Assembly: GCA_012798275.1 (NCBI GenBank)
Contig: JAAZNO010000002.1
Coordinates: 1-5,383, forward strand
DNA length: 5,383 nucleotides
From: Chloroflexota bacterium
GTDB taxonomy: Bacteria > Chloroflexota > Anaerolineae > B4-G1 > SLSP01
Reading direction: 5' to 3'
The notes under the pieces were generated by a model. That model saw only the letters and a list, made by a program, of their open reading frames with translations. It did not search any database and was not told where the DNA came from. Every line of letters starts with the position of its first letter. The first letter of the stretch is position 1. Of the stretch, positions 1 through 5,383 are shown piece after piece. The translations under genes were made by a program, and so were the position numbers.

Positions 1-539
1 CCGAATGGCGTTCGGTGCCGTTGGTGCACATCGGTCCCGTCGCCGGGGAGTGTGCGCCCGAATGGGTGAGTTTTTTCGCGGGGCGCGCTTTTGTCGGGCT
101 GACTCCACAGGGGTGGATGCGGCAGCGGGATGCGGCGGATCGGGTCGTGCCCCGGCCCTGGCTTGAAGCGGAGGCGTTGTTGCCCCTGGCTTCGGCGGTG
201 GTCCTGAGCCTGGAGGATCTGCGTGGGGATCGCGCTCTCGCCGAACGGTGGGCGCACCTTACCCGCTATCTGGTCGTGACCGATGGCTACATGGGGGGCA
301 CGCTCTATTGCGATGGCCGCCCTTATCTTTTTCCGGCGCTGCGTGTGCCTGAACTCGACCCGACGGGCGCCGGCGACATCTTCGCGGCCGCGTTTTTCTG
401 CGCTTTGGCGGAGGGGACCGATCCCCGCCTGGCAGCCCACCTGGCGGCGTGCATTGCCTCGCGCTCGATCGGGCGCGTGGGTTGGGACAGCATTCCTACC
501 GCCGAAGACCTGGAAATCTGCAACTGGGACTGGCGCTGA
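1..539 (+). CDS. PfkB/ribokinase-family carbohydrate kinase, C-terminal part (5' end outside window)
   Basis: The reading frame is open from the left edge (first whole codon at base 3) to the TGA at 537-539, so this is the C-terminal ~178 residues of a longer protein; PfkB kinases are usually about 300 residues. The family signature DPTGAGDIFAAAFF is clear. Its PTGAGD core lies at 360-377, and the Asp encoded at 375-377 is the expected catalytic base that activates the sugar hydroxyl for phosphate transfer from ATP. Before it are the typical alternating strands and helices: VVLSLEDL, then YLVVTDGYMGG, where family members often have a VT-x-G-x-x-G stretch. The Gly-rich segment is therefore slightly divergent. 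The substrate (sugar, nucleoside or other) cannot be told because the N-terminal substrate-binding half is missing. The GTG at 15 is only an internal in-frame codon, since the frame continues upstream of it. A terminator-like hairpin follows about 50 bases after the stop. The family assignment is secure and the substrate is unknown. Confidence 0.88.
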   Translation, partial: EWRSVPLVHIGPVAGECAPEWVSFFAGRAFVGLTPQGWMRQRDAADRVVPRPWLEAEALLPLASAVVLSLEDLRGDRALAERWAHLTRYLVVTDGYMGGTLYCDGRPYLFPALRVPELDPTGAGDIFAAAFFCALAEGTDPRLAAHLAACIASRSIGRVGWDSIPTAEDLEICNWDWR

Positions 540-589
540 CGAGTACTTTGTCAAGGCTGCTTGGATGGGTCGGGGCGTCAGTTCGTTAA

Positions 590-611
590 GAAAACCCCGA
601 GGCGGGTTTTC
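590..611 (+). terminator. Terminator-like hairpin after the kinase gene
   Basis: GAAAACCC (590-597) pairs perfectly with GGGTTTTC (604-611) around a 6-base loop, giving an 8-bp stem whose descending arm carries the T-run. It begins 50 bases after the kinase stop and before the parA region, as expected for an intrinsic terminator. The T-run is part of the stem and is followed by CCC, so termination may be only partial. The stem is A/T-rich at its base and could work in both directions. Confidence 0.55.
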
Positions 612-655
612 CCTATATGTGGTAATTTATCAATCTGCTGCCCATACATATAGGG
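611..655. repeat. Perfect 10-bp inverted repeat upstream of parA, operator-like
   Basis: CCCTATATGT (611-620) and ACATATAGGG (646-655) are exact reverse complements separated by 25 bases. The centre lies about 98 bases upstream of the parA ATG. The right arm contains TATAGG (649-654), a possible weak -10 element, with TTTATC (626-631) 17 bases upstream as an even weaker -35. If these are used, the repeat would bracket the parA promoter and could bind a repressor or the ParA/ParB system itself. It could also form an RNA stem that competes with the adjoining 590-611 hairpin, since both use C611. The repeat is seen directly; the regulatory role is inference. Confidence 0.5.
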
Positions 656-722
656 GTGAGACGCGCCCGGGTCGGATTACGGCGGACAGAATTTACCCCT
701 CAATTGATGTTTGACCAAGTAC

Positions 723-727
723 GAGGG
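723..727 (+). promoter_or_regulatory. Ribosome binding site that sets the parA start
   Basis: GAGGG lies 3 bases before the ATG at 731. The spacing is short, but it is the only purine-rich site near any candidate start. The in-frame ATG at 707 has no such motif, and the GTG at 656 has only AGGGG overlapping it. The ATG at 731 also gives the expected ParA N-terminus, in which the P-loop begins at residue 10. Confidence 0.55.
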
Positions 728-730
728 CTT

Positions 731-1537
731 ATGCGAACGTATGCATTTGCAAATCAGAAAGGCGGCGTGGGCAAAACCACCACCGTCGTCAACCTGGCAG
801 CGGCGATGGCGGATTGGGGATTCCGCGTCCTTGTTGTAGACATTGACCCGCAAAGCAATGCCACCACCAGTCTGGGCCTGGATCCGCGCACCGTTGAGGT
901 TTCTTCCTATGAGGCGTTGTTGGGGAGTGTGACGGCTCAGGAGATCATCCGCCAGACGTGGTGGACAGGCCTGGATCTGCTGCCGAGCGCGCCGGCTCTG
1001 GCGGGGGCCTCGGTGGAGTTGAACAGCCTCCCCGACGCCAAAGCTCGTGCGGAGCGCTTGCAATTGGGCCTCAAAGGCGTTGACGGCTACGATTACATTC
1101 TGATTGACTTGCCGCCCTCGTTGGGCATTCTCACCGTTAACGGTTTGTGCGCGGCCGATGGCGTCATTGTGCCTGTGCAGTGTGAATACCTGGCCCTGGA
1201 AGGACTCTCGCAGCTGATGCACACCCTTGAGCTGGTGCGACGCAGTCTCAATCCGCGCCTGGCGCTGCGGGGCGTGGTGATGACCATGTTTGACAAGCGG
1301 ACGACGCTGGGGCGAGAAGTCGTCGCCGAGGTGCAGAAGCACTTCCCCGACCTGGTGTTTCACATTCTCATCCCGCGCAGCATTCGGCTCAGCGAAGCGC
1401 CGAGTTATGGCGAGCCGGGCATCCATTACGCCCCGCGCTCCAAAGGCTCGGTGGCCTATCGCGTCCTGGCATGGGAGCTCTTGCGCGGCGACGGCTATGA
1501 GCTCGATTGGTCCCCTCCAGAGGCGGTGGAGGAGTAA
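731..1537 (+). CDS. parA: ParA/Soj-type Walker ATPase (chromosome or cargo partitioning)
   Basis: This is a 268-residue ParA/MinD-superfamily ATPase. Such proteins dimerise on ATP, bind DNA non-specifically, and position chromosomes, plasmids or protein cargo; their ATPase is normally stimulated by a ParB-like partner. The deviant Walker A motif KGGVGKTT is at residues 10-17, with signature Lys10 and P-loop Lys15. Walker A' is VVDIDPQ (35-41), with Asp39 as the probable catalytic residue, and Walker B is ILIDLPPS (123-130). The C-terminal part has the typical Soj stretch IPRSIRLSEAPSYG (214-227) and SKGSVAYR (237-244). Length and the absence of an N-terminal helix-turn-helix domain fit the short chromosomal Soj type rather than long plasmid type Ia ParA. 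No parB gene or parS-like palindrome is in the window; the next gene is convergent and unrelated. It could serve the chromosome with ParB encoded elsewhere, or be an orphan positioning ATPase. All key ATPase residues are present. Confidence 0.93.
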   Translation: MRTYAFANQKGGVGKTTTVVNLAAAMADWGFRVLVVDIDPQSNATTSLGLDPRTVEVSSYEALLGSVTAQEIIRQTWWTGLDLLPSAPALAGASVELNSLPDAKARAERLQLGLKGVDGYDYILIDLPPSLGILTVNGLCAADGVIVPVQCEYLALEGLSQLMHTLELVRRSLNPRLALRGVVMTMFDKRTTLGREVVAEVQKHFPDLVFHILIPRSIRLSEAPSYGEPGIHYAPRSKGSVAYRVLAWELLRGDGYELDWSPPEAVEE

Positions 1538-1554
1538 TGCCCTGAGGAATTGTC

Positions 1555-1587
1555 AACGCGGCTGGAGATACGATCCAGCCGCGTTTT
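1555..1587 (+). terminator. Strong intrinsic terminator after parA, in the convergent gap
   Basis: AACGCGGCTGGA (1555-1566) and TCCAGCCGCGTT (1574-1585) form a perfect 12-bp GC-rich stem around a 7-base loop, followed by TTTTC on the + strand. It sits 17 bases after the parA stop. The convergent NACHT/HEAT gene ends at 1598, so its transcripts also run into this stem about 12 bases past their stop. In that direction the tail reads TTGACAATT, which is less U-rich, so termination there is probably weaker. Confidence 0.88.
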
Positions 1588-1597
1588 CAGTTAAAGT

Positions 1598-4054
1598 TTA
1601 GGGCTGCGTAAGCTCTGTGCCTTCTGGCGCGGGGGCTGGTGGCTCTGGGATTCCCCGATAGCGCGATTCAATCTGCTGGATGGCTTGCATGGCCGCCTGT
1701 TGCACGGCCGGGTCCTGCTCTTCGTTCAGCGCTTGCAGCGCGGGCAAGTGTTCCGGGCGTCCGATCTGGCCGAGTGTGCGTGCTGCCAGGATGCGGGAGG
1801 TCGCGTCCCCCACCTGGACTGCATGGAGCAGGAGTTGCAGCGCCGCCTCGCCAACGCCGAGGCCCAATCCATGTTTGGCGGCCCAGGCCATCAGCCATTG
1901 GAGCTGCTCCGGCTGGGGTGGGGCGAGCGCGACATTGGTCGAGGGCTGTTGGACGCTCAGGGAAGCTTCCGCAGCGGAGCGCACCAGCCATTGGGAGTCA
2001 TCGCGGGCCAGCTGCTGGAGCCTTTCCCGCGCCCAGGGCTCTCGAATGAAGCCCAGGCCATAGGCTGCGGCGCGGCGCACCAGCAAATCGTCAGCGGTCG
2101 TGGCCTCGTTCAATAAGCCCCAACTTTCAGGCTGTCGGGCCAGAATTTCAGCGATCACCAACATCAGCTCGTCACTGGCCTGGGGCAGGAGCTGGGCCAG
2201 AAAGCGGTAGGCTTCTGGTATGCCCAAATCGCCAATGGCGCGCAGGGCGGCTTCCTGCACCTCTCGATGCGAATCTCTGAACGCGGCGGACAGCAGCTTC
2301 AAGTCTTTCACGCTGCCGGTCCAGCCGATGCCGCGCAACGCCGCGAGGCGAACGGGCAACGCCGGCTGACGCAGCGCCATCTGGTAGAAGGGATAGGCTT
2401 CCTCGCCGGCGACCAACGCCAGCGCTTCGGCGAGTCGCAGCCGCAACTCAGCGTCAAGGGCCGGCTTCATGATAACTTGCACCAGCGCCTTGATCACGTA
2501 ACTGCGCCACTGGACATCCTCTGGCGAGCGTGCCGTCCAACGCGCTGCCAGCAACAGTGCCTCCTGAGCCCGGCGCGCGTCGGGTTGGTCCACCAGGGTC
2601 AGCCCCTCGCGCAACAGGGCTTTGATCAAGGGCTCGGCGTCGCTGAGGCCGGCGTAGCACTCGAGGAGGAACCGCCATTCCGGGTCGTAGAGGTGCTCCA
2701 GGAGTAAAATGGGCTCCTGATTGGTCTCCGCTGTTTCGGCTGCCAGAGCTTTGGCGGTGAGGAAATCTTCCCATAGAGGATGGATAAAGTGCACGCTTTT
2801 GCCTGAGTGATCGAGGAGCGGGGTGCTTTGAATGGCCTTGCGGACGATTGCCGGCAGTTTGTCTTGTTTATCGGTGAGGGGCGTCAAGCGCTCGAGCAGC
2901 TCCTGAAGGATGGCTGGTGTAACGGGACGTTTCTCGAGCCGCAGAATGCGCGCCAGCTGCGCCAGGAGGGTGATCGCCAGTTCCTGGGCCGCTGGAATAT
3001 TTTCGGGGGCATCTTCCAGCCCGGAGATGGGCAGATAGAGAGTGCGCAGCAGCGCTTCCAGGACTTCGACCGGGCGATAGGGCATTTGCTGATAGCGCAA
3101 GTAGAGGTTGACGCGCAGGGTTTGTTCAGCGAAGGTATCGCCGGCGGCAATGGCCCAGCGCATGATCTCCAGGTCCTCTTCGGGAAATTCGGTTTCGGGG
3201 AGGCCCAGCGCGTGGCTCCAACCGGTGTGCAGTCGCACCGGCGTGTCCTGGTTGAGCGCCGGTTGAATCTGCAACGGCGTGAACCCCGCCTCGACGAGCG
3301 GCCCATACCCTTCGGGGCCGGTGGCGATGATCCAGAGGCTTTGCGGCAGGGCCGTGGCAGCCTGATTCAGCCACTCAGCCAGCGTCCGCCGCTGTTCGAG
3401 GGGCGTCGCATCCCAGTTATCCACGAGGATGAGGGAGGGTTGCGTGCGTAGTTGAGTGATCAGCCATTTGGGAAGGGCTTGCGGCATGAAGCGGGCCGCC
3501 ATATCGGCGAGGACCTGCACCGGCGCGGTTTTGGCGTCTGGAAGTTCACCGGCCAGCGCCAGATCAATCCACAAGGGGAAACGCTGGTAAGGTCGTTGCT
3601 GCTGGAGATCGTGTTCGGCGATGAGCCACACCAGCATGGCCAGAGCCGTGGTGCGCCCGGTTCCCGGTTCGCCATAGAGGCTCAGGCGTGCATGTCCGTG
3701 GAGGAGTGCCTCGTGACTGAGCAGCACAGTCGAGGGCCCCTCATCTGCCTCGGCGAGGGTGGCAGGTAAGGCGGCCGGCGCCAGAAATTGAGGGGGGACG
3801 AAGACCTGCAGGGGGTCTTCGGGAGCAAACAACAGCAGCCGTCGCAACTGTTCCTGGAGTGCCGCCAGATATTTCTCACCGGTGCTGCGTTGATTGCGGG
3901 CCCACCAGCGCTTGAAGGGAGCGCGCAGCTGCTCCAGCCTTTGTCCTATGACGGCGCGGCGGCGGTAGAGTATCCAGGCGATGGCCCAGGCGACCAGCGC
4001 TCCCAGCAAAGCGGAGCGGAGATCGAAGCGCCAGCTACCGATGCGCCACAACAT
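1598..4054 (-). CDS. Membrane-anchored NACHT-like STAND ATPase with C-terminal HEAT repeats
   Basis: This protein has 818 residues. Residues about 14-30 form one hydrophobic helix followed by RRR and a very basic stretch (31-56), so the anchor is probably N-out with the bulk in the cytoplasm. A basic/helical linker (31-80) leads to a P-loop NTPase domain. The Walker A region is YGEPGTGRTT (127-136), with Arg134 where lysine is expected. Walker B is LILVDNWD (208-215). A sensor-like strand, WIIATGP (241-247), lacks the usual T-x-R-P arginine. An end-of-winged-helix motif FIHPLWEDFLTA (423-434) matches the F-x-H-x-x-x-x-E-F/Y-x-A pattern of NACHT/STAND proteins. Residues about 530-700 and 735-796 are HEAT/PBS-lyase-like helical repeats (for example VQEAALRAIGDLG, VRRAAAYGLG, ILAARTLGQIG), followed by a Pro-rich tail (803-812). 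NACHT ATPases act as nucleotide switches that oligomerise, and HEAT repeats usually bind partners. The ATG is 6 bases after the regulator's stop, with GAGG (4066-4069) 11 bases upstream inside that gene, which indicates co-transcription. Signalling or defence are both possible; the substrate and trigger are unknown. Confidence 0.85.
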   Translation of the reverse strand: MLWRIGSWRFDLRSALLGALVAWAIAWILYRRRAVIGQRLEQLRAPFKRWWARNQRSTGEKYLAALQEQLRRLLLFAPEDPLQVFVPPQFLAPAALPATLAEADEGPSTVLLSHEALLHGHARLSLYGEPGTGRTTALAMLVWLIAEHDLQQQRPYQRFPLWIDLALAGELPDAKTAPVQVLADMAARFMPQALPKWLITQLRTQPSLILVDNWDATPLEQRRTLAEWLNQAATALPQSLWIIATGPEGYGPLVEAGFTPLQIQPALNQDTPVRLHTGWSHALGLPETEFPEEDLEIMRWAIAAGDTFAEQTLRVNLYLRYQQMPYRPVEVLEALLRTLYLPISGLEDAPENIPAAQELAITLLAQLARILRLEKRPVTPAILQELLERLTPLTDKQDKLPAIVRKAIQSTPLLDHSGKSVHFIHPLWEDFLTAKALAAETAETNQEPILLLEHLYDPEWRFLLECYAGLSDAEPLIKALLREGLTLVDQPDARRAQEALLLAARWTARSPEDVQWRSYVIKALVQVIMKPALDAELRLRLAEALALVAGEEAYPFYQMALRQPALPVRLAALRGIGWTGSVKDLKLLSAAFRDSHREVQEAALRAIGDLGIPEAYRFLAQLLPQASDELMLVIAEILARQPESWGLLNEATTADDLLVRRAAAYGLGFIREPWARERLQQLARDDSQWLVRSAAEASLSVQQPSTNVALAPPQPEQLQWLMAWAAKHGLGLGVGEAALQLLLHAVQVGDATSRILAARTLGQIGRPEHLPALQALNEEQDPAVQQAAMQAIQQIESRYRGIPEPPAPAPEGTELTQP

Positions 4055-4060
4055 GCCGGG

Positions 4061-4777
4061 CTATTCCTCTTGATCGGGGATACCTTCTTCGGACGGTTCC
4101 ACCAGCAGCCGGTATCCCTGTCCCCGTTCGCTGATGATGTAGCGCGGTTGGCGGGGATCGTCCTCGATTTTCTGGCGCAGATACCAGATGTAAAGCTTGA
4201 GGTAATCGCGCCGGTTGGCATATTCTGGGCCCCACACCCGTCGCAACAACGTGTCATGGCTCACGGTACGCCCGGGATCCTGAATCAACGCCGAGAGGAG
4301 GGCAAATTCCGTGGGCGTGCGCGTCACGACGCGCTTGTTGACTTTGACTTCGTGGGTGTCCTGATTGACCCAGAGCGCGCCAGCCTGGAAAATGCTCTGG
4401 GCGCCTTTAGCGCGCCGGGCGCGCGAGAGCGCCGCCTTGACGCGCGTCACCAGCTCTTTGTAGCCAAAGGGTTTGACGATGTAGTCGTCGGCGCCGAGGC
4501 CCAGCCCATAGGTGATGTTGTGTTCATCGCCCAAGGCGGTGAGGAAGAGGACCGGAGCATCGGTGATGTTTTGCAGGGCTTCGTGGACGTGCCAGCCGTC
4601 CATGCCGGGCATGAGAATGTCCAGCAAGACGAGATCGGGGTCCATTTCACGGGCCAGTTGCAGTCCGGTCTCGCCATCGTTGGCCGCCACGATATTGTAG
4701 CCGGCGCGTTCCAGCAGCAGCTGCACCAGCTGCGCCAGGGCTTCATCATCTTCGATCAGCAAGATTGTTTCTCTCAT
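4061..4777 (-). CDS. OmpR/PhoB-family response regulator (REC plus winged-helix DNA-binding domain)
   Basis: This is a 238-residue two-component transcription factor. The N-terminal receiver domain (about 3-118) shows the acidic pocket E9-D10-D11, phosphoacceptor Asp53 in VLLDILMPGMDG, conserved Thr80 (LFLTA), and Lys102 in DDYIVKPF. All active-site residues are intact, so phosphorylation by a histidine kinase is expected. The C-terminal winged helix (about 129-225) has the TPTEFALL segment, RVWGPEY, the recognition helix in RRDYLKLYIWYLRQKIE (189-205), and the wing ERGQGYRLL (217-225). The ATG at 4777 is chosen over the GTG at 4783 because AAGGAG at 4785-4790 is 7 bases from the ATG but only 1 base from the GTG. 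No histidine kinase gene is in the window. The gene is followed after 6 bases by the NACHT/HEAT gene, so the pair should be one transcript. A phased repeat array in its upstream region suggests autoregulation. The target genes and signal are unknown. Confidence 0.95.
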   Translation of the reverse strand: MRETILLIEDDEALAQLVQLLLERAGYNIVAANDGETGLQLAREMDPDLVLLDILMPGMDGWHVHEALQNITDAPVLFLTALGDEHNITYGLGLGADDYIVKPFGYKELVTRVKAALSRARRAKGAQSIFQAGALWVNQDTHEVKVNKRVVTRTPTEFALLSALIQDPGRTVSHDTLLRRVWGPEYANRRDYLKLYIWYLRQKIEDDPRQPRYIISERGQGYRLLVEPSEEGIPDQEE

Positions 4778-4784
4778 TTTCACA

Positions 4785-4790
4785 CTCCTT
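4785..4790 (-). promoter_or_regulatory. Ribosome binding site that sets the response-regulator start
   Basis: On the - strand AAGGAG runs from 4790 to 4785, a near-perfect Shine-Dalgarno sequence. It is 7 bases from the ATG at 4777 and 1 base from the in-frame GTG at 4783, so it decides for the ATG. Confidence 0.85.
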
Positions 4791-4835
4791 GTGGACTGCC
4801 TGGTTGCGGTGAGCGGATTCTTGCCTGGGATTTAC

Positions 4836-4895
4836 ACGACAGGGCAGTGAAAACAAATCTAACTTGTAGAAAACGTCTCTAACCGGTAGGAAACG
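4836..4895 (-). promoter_or_regulatory. Helically phased direct-repeat array, probable response-regulator binding site
   Basis: Read on the - strand, two adjacent 20-bp units (4895-4876 and 4875-4856) agree at 15 of 20 positions and share the core GTTTYCTACNNGTTAGA. A third partial unit begins at 4855 with TGTTTTC. GTT occurs with its first base at 4894, 4883, 4874, 4863 and 4854, giving spacings of 11, 9, 11 and 9 bp, about one helical turn each. OmpR/PhoB-family regulators characteristically bind such direct half-site repeats, and one is encoded just downstream. After the last half-site a possible -10 element TGTAAA (4836-4831) lies about 12 bases on, the arrangement of PhoB-type activated promoters. 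The repeats are seen; binding is inference. Confidence 0.6.
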
Positions 4896-4936
4896 CCAGG
4901 TTGGTGAACCGCAGGCCCATGGTCACGCTGCGATTT

Positions 4937-4959
4937 TAACCTATCTCTATAATATGTTA
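4937..4959. repeat. Imperfect 8-bp inverted repeat centred on the promoter -10 region
   Basis: TAACCTAT (4937-4944) and ATATGTTA (4952-4959) are reverse complements at 7 of 8 positions and are separated by 7 bases, forming a 23-bp palindrome centred on 4948. It overlaps the -10 hexamer of the predicted - strand promoter (4954-4949), a classical repressor-operator position. The region is A/T-rich, so chance pairing is possible. Confidence 0.4.
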
Positions 4960-4976
4960 GAATCCAACTTTGTCAA
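4949..4976 (-). promoter_or_regulatory. Near-consensus sigma-70-type promoter for the regulator/NACHT operon
   Basis: On the - strand a perfect TTGACA (4976-4971) is followed after 16 bases by TATTAT (4954-4949), 5 of 6 matches to TATAAT. Transcription would start near 4942 and give a leader of about 165 bases before the regulator ATG at 4777, with the phased GTT repeats inside it. The region is A/T-rich compared with its GC-rich surroundings. It lies 77 bases or more past the stop of the upstream PBP-like gene, so the operon can be transcribed independently of that gene. Confidence 0.7.
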
Positions 4977-5053
4977 ACTTATTCTCTGGCGGACATTTTA
5001 CGGGGAGCCGTTTCTGCCCGCAGTGGGGAATCTGTGGATTTTTCCACTGAGCT

Positions 5054-5383
5054 CTAGGGGGCGGCTGCAGGCGGCGCTACCGCGGCGTGCAGCAGCTGCG
5101 CGCCGATGTCAGCGGCGATCTCGGGATCGGCGGCATTTTCCAGCAGCACGACGACGGCAAAGCGCGGCAGCTTCGCTGAGTTGATCCCCAGGAACCAGCT
5201 GAGCGTACGTCCCGGCCCCGCCAGCGCGGTGCTGAGGTGTCCGACCGCGTCTCCTGTCCAAGAAGGCCAGGCCGTTCGCAAGCGGACCGCTAGCGTGGCG
5301 TCGAGAAGGCGGGTGGCGGCGGCCGGCGGTTCTGGACAACCGGGCTGTGATTTTTCCAACAGGTGCAGCGGCGGTCGGACGCC
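5054..5383 (-). CDS. Penicillin-binding-protein-like transpeptidase domain, C-terminal end (5' part outside window)
   Basis: The frame is open from the right edge to the TAG at 5056-5054, giving the last 109 residues. LSWFLGI (61-67 of the fragment), followed by LPRFAVVVLLEN (72-83) and an AADIGAQLL helix (90-98), matches the end of class B penicillin-binding-protein transpeptidase domains, where a W-F-x-G strand is followed by a V-V-V-x-E strand and a final helix. These domains cross-link peptidoglycan outside the membrane. In active enzymes the K-T-G-T-A box lies about 14 residues before that tryptophan. Here the aligned stretch reads GHLSTA (48-53, bases 5225-5242), so the Lys and Gly appear to be lost. 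A short Pro/Ala tail ends the protein. The S-x-x-K and S-x-N motifs would be beyond the window, so activity cannot be judged fully. The gene is 276 bases from the next coding region and has no clear terminator. The fold assignment is fairly firm; the exact class is not. Confidence 0.72.
   Translation of the reverse strand, partial: GVRPPLHLLEKSQPGCPEPPAAATRLLDATLAVRLRTAWPSWTGDAVGHLSTALAGPGRTLSWFLGINSAKLPRFAVVVLLENAADPEIAADIGAQLLHAAVAPPAAAP

Noticed and set aside
283..714. Open frame of 143 codons on the + strand overlapping the kinase end
   Set aside because: It overlaps the kinase in another frame, runs through the terminator hairpin, and its product is Arg/Ala-rich without any domain.
656..730. 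Upstream GTG (656) and ATG (707) as alternative parA starts
   Set aside because: They would add 25 or 8 residues not expected in Soj proteins and lack a properly spaced ribosome site. The ATG at 731 has GAGGG and the usual N-terminus.
4778..4783. GTG at 4783 as start of the response regulator
   Set aside because: Only 1 base separates it from AAGGAG; the ATG at 4777 has the proper 7-base spacing.
3788..4882. Long open frame on the + strand (364 codons) opposite the NACHT/HEAT and regulator genes
   Set aside because: It runs antisense to two genes with unmistakable domains, its product is low-complexity with no recognisable motif, and such open antisense frames are common in GC-rich DNA.
4948..4953. 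Perfect TATAAT on the + strand
   Set aside because: No -35 element lies at a suitable distance and no + strand gene follows. It is better explained as overlapping the - strand promoter's -10 region.
5021..5049. Inverted repeat CAGTGG/CCACTG, with inner TGTGGATTT and TTTTCCACT resembling DnaA boxes, after the PBP-like gene
   Set aside because: As a - strand terminator it has a short stem and no U-run. Each DnaA-like 9-mer has two mismatches to TTATCCACA, and there is no box cluster or A/T-rich unwinding region typical of an origin.

Overview
The window is GC-rich bacterial DNA with dense coding and short intergenic gaps. It holds two genes on the + strand at the left (a PfkB-family sugar kinase cut by the window edge, then a ParA/Soj-type ATPase) and three on the - strand at the right (a penicillin-binding-protein-like C-terminus cut by the edge, an OmpR/PhoB-type response regulator, and a membrane-anchored NACHT-like ATPase with HEAT repeats). 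The protein style (the kinase with its GLTPQGW stretch, and a one-helix membrane anchor followed by a NACHT-like ATPase and HEAT repeats) suggests a Chloroflexota bacterium, perhaps of the Anaerolineae. That is recognition by eye, not a database result. No tRNA, rRNA, CRISPR array, insertion sequence or integrase was seen.

Layout. 1-539: C-terminal part of the PfkB kinase. 540-730: intergenic, with a terminator-like hairpin (590-611) directly followed by a perfect 10-bp inverted repeat (611-620/646-655), then an apparently plain leader to the parA start at 731. 731-1537: ParA/Soj-type ATPase, with no ParB gene visible. 1538-1597: convergent gap filled by a strong hairpin terminator. 1598-4054 (-): NACHT/HEAT protein. 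4061-4777 (-): response regulator, 6 bases upstream of the NACHT/HEAT gene and evidently in one operon with it. 4778-5053: regulatory region of that operon. 5054-5383 (-): end of a transpeptidase-like protein.

How the parts may work together. The most coherent unit is the two-gene operon of response regulator and membrane NACHT/HEAT protein. No histidine kinase lies in the window. Its upstream region carries a near-consensus promoter (TTGACA, 16-bp spacer, TATTAT), an imperfect palindrome over the -10 element, and a striking array of five GTT half-sites spaced 11, 9, 11 and 9 bp. OmpR/PhoB-family regulators bind helically phased direct repeats of this kind, so autoregulation is the simplest reading. 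The NACHT/HEAT protein has two oddities: the P-loop lysine is arginine (GEPGTGRTT), and the usual T-x-R-P sensor motif reads ATGP. It could be a signalling ATPase at the membrane controlled by the regulator, or a NACHT-type defence protein. The sequence alone does not decide. The kinase, ParA and PBP-like genes look like unrelated neighbours.
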